DNA from: Anisus vortex
Taxonomy: Eukaryota > Mollusca > Gastropoda > Planorbidae
Direction: 5' to 3'
Length of the DNA stretch: 64,000 bases
Assembly (NCBI GenBank): GCA_949126835.1
Contig: OX421496.1
Location: 16,386,844 to 16,450,843, forward strand
Made by a program: the position numbers and the translations under genes. Of the stretch, positions 61,821-64,000 are shown one piece after another. How positions within the stretch are numbered: position 1 is the stretch's first letter; the number at the start of each line of letters is the position of its first letter. Below the pieces are notes generated by a model, which did not search any database, had not been told where the DNA came from, and worked only from the letters and a program-made list of their open reading frames with translations.

Positions 61821-62534
61821 TTTCGTTGGCGTCTTGGGATATGACGTAGGATAATCGTATGTTAGTCTTTTTTTTTTTTTTTAGTTCACACGTGCATGAG
61901 TCTGCGCGCGCGATGGCTATGTGTGAATGTTTTACATTGTGTCGTTGTTATTTATACAGTGTTAACGGGTTGATTCTTCATCGTATAGCTGTTCAAGCTA
62001 GACGTGCATGCATTATTGCATCGTGATCAGTTTGACAAACACATGATCTCAAAAAGAAAGCACACAAAAAATTCCATAATCTAGACCAGATTATCTTGAT
62101 AATAACAGTTGAGCTTAGTTTTTGCTTGATGCAGACTTGTCATTTTATTTGATCCTCTAGTATCGACGTCACTGTTTGAAAATACTTGAAACTGTGTGAA
62201 AATTCCATATCTATAAAATTAGTTTGAATGTCTTTAAACAATGCTAGTGGGTCTTAAAATAAAAGTATACAAATGACCCGGTCACGAACATTTTTGTTGA
62301 GGAAAAAAACTGTCCTACGGGCAATGTGTCATCACTAAAAGCATTCTGAGAGGCCTCCAAGTTTTCGCTGTCTGGTCTAAGAGCTAGGTATTCCTAAGTT
62401 TAAAGGTGTTAGATACATAAATTATATTTACTTAATCTCGCAATTACACAATATCTGTAAAGGCGAAAGCTTGGGGTTGGATTTCTATCTAAGTTTAAAA
62501 AAAAAAACAACACGAATAGTACTTTCTTTTTTTA

Positions 62535-62806
62535 TGGGTCTTGGTGGCCATACGGCAGCGCGTTCGGCTGACGTTCCGAAGGTCCTGGGTTCGAATCCTG
62601 GTGCAGGCTAGGATTTTTTTCCCGGGTCTGGAGGGTGTCCCTGAGTCTACCCAGCTCTGATGGGTACCTGACCTTAGTTGGGGTAAAGTAAAGGTGGCTG
62701 AGTATAGTGCTGACCGCAATCACCTAGTATGCCGTGGCCACAGAAACTGGTGAACGTTGCTTCACCGGCCCTATGGACCAATTTGGTCCGACGGGTACTT
62801 TACTTT
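62535..62806 (+). mobile_element. tRNA-derived SINE, copy 3 (best preserved)
   Basis: Pol III A box TGGCCATACGGC (62545-62556) and B box GGTTCGAATCC (62588-62598) are spaced like a tRNA gene. The body has GGAGGGTGTCCCTGAGTCTA and CTCTGATGGGTACCTGA, and the tail CCACAGAAACTGGTGAACG then CACCGGCCCTATGGACCAAT. It matches 40028-40281 in opposite orientation. Confidence 0.9.
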
Positions 62807-63602
62807 TTCTTTCTTCTCATTAGACACCTCTTCCTTTTCGCTCTCATAGTTGTTCAGCCGCCTTTGACAAAGCTCCAATAGAAAGGCTAGCCGTAAGATG
62901 CCTGTTTTAATTAGATGTAATAATGTAAGCAAATTTGTGAAAATCAGGTCAGCTGCGCCCTCTCTTTCATCCAAACTCAGTTGGCACCCTGTCAACGCCA
63001 CACGCCTGTACGAACGAGATGATATTGTGTTTTGAGATGTTGTTTTTTTATCGGAATAGAGGGAGGATAGGGGGCGTGGTGGCTAGGGTGCTGAGATGAT
63101 TACATTTCGGAAACAGATGTATATCCGAGCACGCCCTCGGCTCACACATACGCCCAGGTTGTTTTTTTTTTATACACAGAATCTGGTCACGGGTTGTCAG
63201 TTTTGTTTGTGGGTTGGCGGGCTGACATGTAGCATACAGTCAATATGGCCGACAGATAATCCAGCCTCGTGCGCTCGTGTGTGTGTGTCTTTGTGCTTGT
63301 TTACAGGGGTATTCAATGTTGGGGCAAGAAAAACCCAGGATTAAGGGCGATCATTGTGTGACAGACTCAGACTTCTGACCTGGTCATAGGTGTGGTCGGC
63401 AAAAGCTCTCCTCGTATTCAACAGATACGTCTTATAACTTGTCTTATAAATAAAGACAGATAAACAAGTGCAAGTAAAGGAAAAGTTTTTGTCGTTGCTG
63501 TTGATATCAACTACCCCCTCCCCTTCCAACCACCATCACCTCCTAGAGCTACAATCTTTAAAAGAAAACACTATCCACGTACGTAGCTCCAGACTTACTT
63601 CA

Positions 63603-63700
63603 TGCTCACTTACAAGTACAACTGTACCAGACCCAGTAGGTGCTCACTACAAGTACAACTGTAACAGACCCAGTAGGTGCTCACTACAAGTACAACTGTG
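63603..63700 (+). repeat. 37-38 bp tandem repeat, ~2.7 copies
   Basis: TGCTCACTACAAGTACAACT recurs at 63603, 63641 and 63678 with CAGACCCAGTAGG between. Confidence 0.92.
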
Positions 63701-63717
63701 GGTCACGAAGACCCAGT

Positions 63718-63815
63718 ATGATATTCACCGGGATAATGTTTGCCAGCAACCGCAGCGTCGACTCGGCGTCGAGGTCCCTGGAGCCATACGGCTCCCGTTT
63801 ACGGGAAAGGTACGG
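63718..63815 (+). CDS. Possible coding exon, unknown protein (low confidence)
   Basis: One frame reads FASNRSVDSASRSLEP then YGSRLRERYGGG, with GC-rich third positions (CGC, GTC, GAC, TCG, CTG, TCC) unlike the AT-rich surroundings. Possible starts are ATG at 63718 and a second in-frame ATG at 63736. Possible donors are GGGAAAG|GTACGG (after about 63808) and GGAG|GTGGC (after about 63814). It lies about 1.9 kb downstream of a candidate promoter on the same strand. I recognise no family. It could also be a non-coding GC patch. Confidence 0.25.
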
Positions 63816-64000
63816 AGGTGGCAACAGGGAAAGAATCCCATTAAATAACATAAGTATAAGTCTATACTTACGGGACCGCTGATTCTTTTTAGTCTAGTTT
63901 AGTTGTTTTTTTCGGTTTACGAGTCTAAAGGAAATTAAATTGTTTACTTATTGATTAAATGATAATAAAAAATTACCCTTTTAATAAAAGAAACTATGTT

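Noticed and set aside
62535..62610. Stand-alone tRNA gene
   Set aside because: A and B boxes are present, but the flanking sequence continues as a SINE body shared with 40028-40281 and I could not pair an acceptor stem.

Overview
This window is non-coding-rich animal nuclear DNA and fits a pulmonate-like gastropod mollusc. The evidence is one intron-bearing globin gene with a glutamine at the distal haem position, AT-rich intergenic DNA, long TATC, GA and CCAT-derived arrays, and many decayed retroelements and DNA transposons. The non-LTR fragment at about 48640-49870 resembles the I-clade elements known from freshwater snails. No bacterial-style operons, rRNA genes or CRISPR arrays were seen.

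Layout. Positions 1-4612 are a 20-bp minisatellite with higher-order duplications. Positions 4613-13370 are AT-rich and hold a GA microsatellite, a perfect-arm hairpin (7425-7625) and a nested P-element-like (THAP) transposon relic (8209-9484). The globin gene occupies 13374-21196 on the minus strand. It has four coding exons with introns at the classical B12.2 and G7.0 positions plus one in the A helix, and a probable 5' UTR exon and TATA promoter near 21156-21229. Positions 21796-24813 are a complete-ended hAT transposon (matching 13-bp ends, 8-bp target duplication) with a broken transposase, a nested CTCCC-ended MITE and 17 identical 39-bp repeats. Positions 24840-34170 hold minisatellites, two more CTCCC MITEs, SINE-like tails and otherwise anonymous AT-rich DNA.

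Positions 34171-36126 are the most interesting locus: a compact LTR retroelement on the minus strand with two ~312-bp LTRs, a 4-5 bp target duplication, a primer-binding site, a Gag-type CCHC zinc knuckle and a captured, intronless Y-box cold-shock-domain gene in place of pol. A last frame with a hydrophobic C-terminus ends a few bases before the 3' LTR. Positions 36837-37537 are a 0.7-kb foldback element. Positions 38000-64000 hold tRNA-derived SINEs, CR1-like 3' tails, an I-clade non-LTR fragment, a second non-LTR zinc-knuckle fragment, 51-bp and 39-bp arrays, large TATC arrays, a possible plus-strand promoter (about 61789-61820) and a possible coding exon near the right edge.

Only the globin gene looks like a functional host gene. 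Exon boundaries were deduced by eye from splice signals and protein alignment; no transcript or database was consulted.
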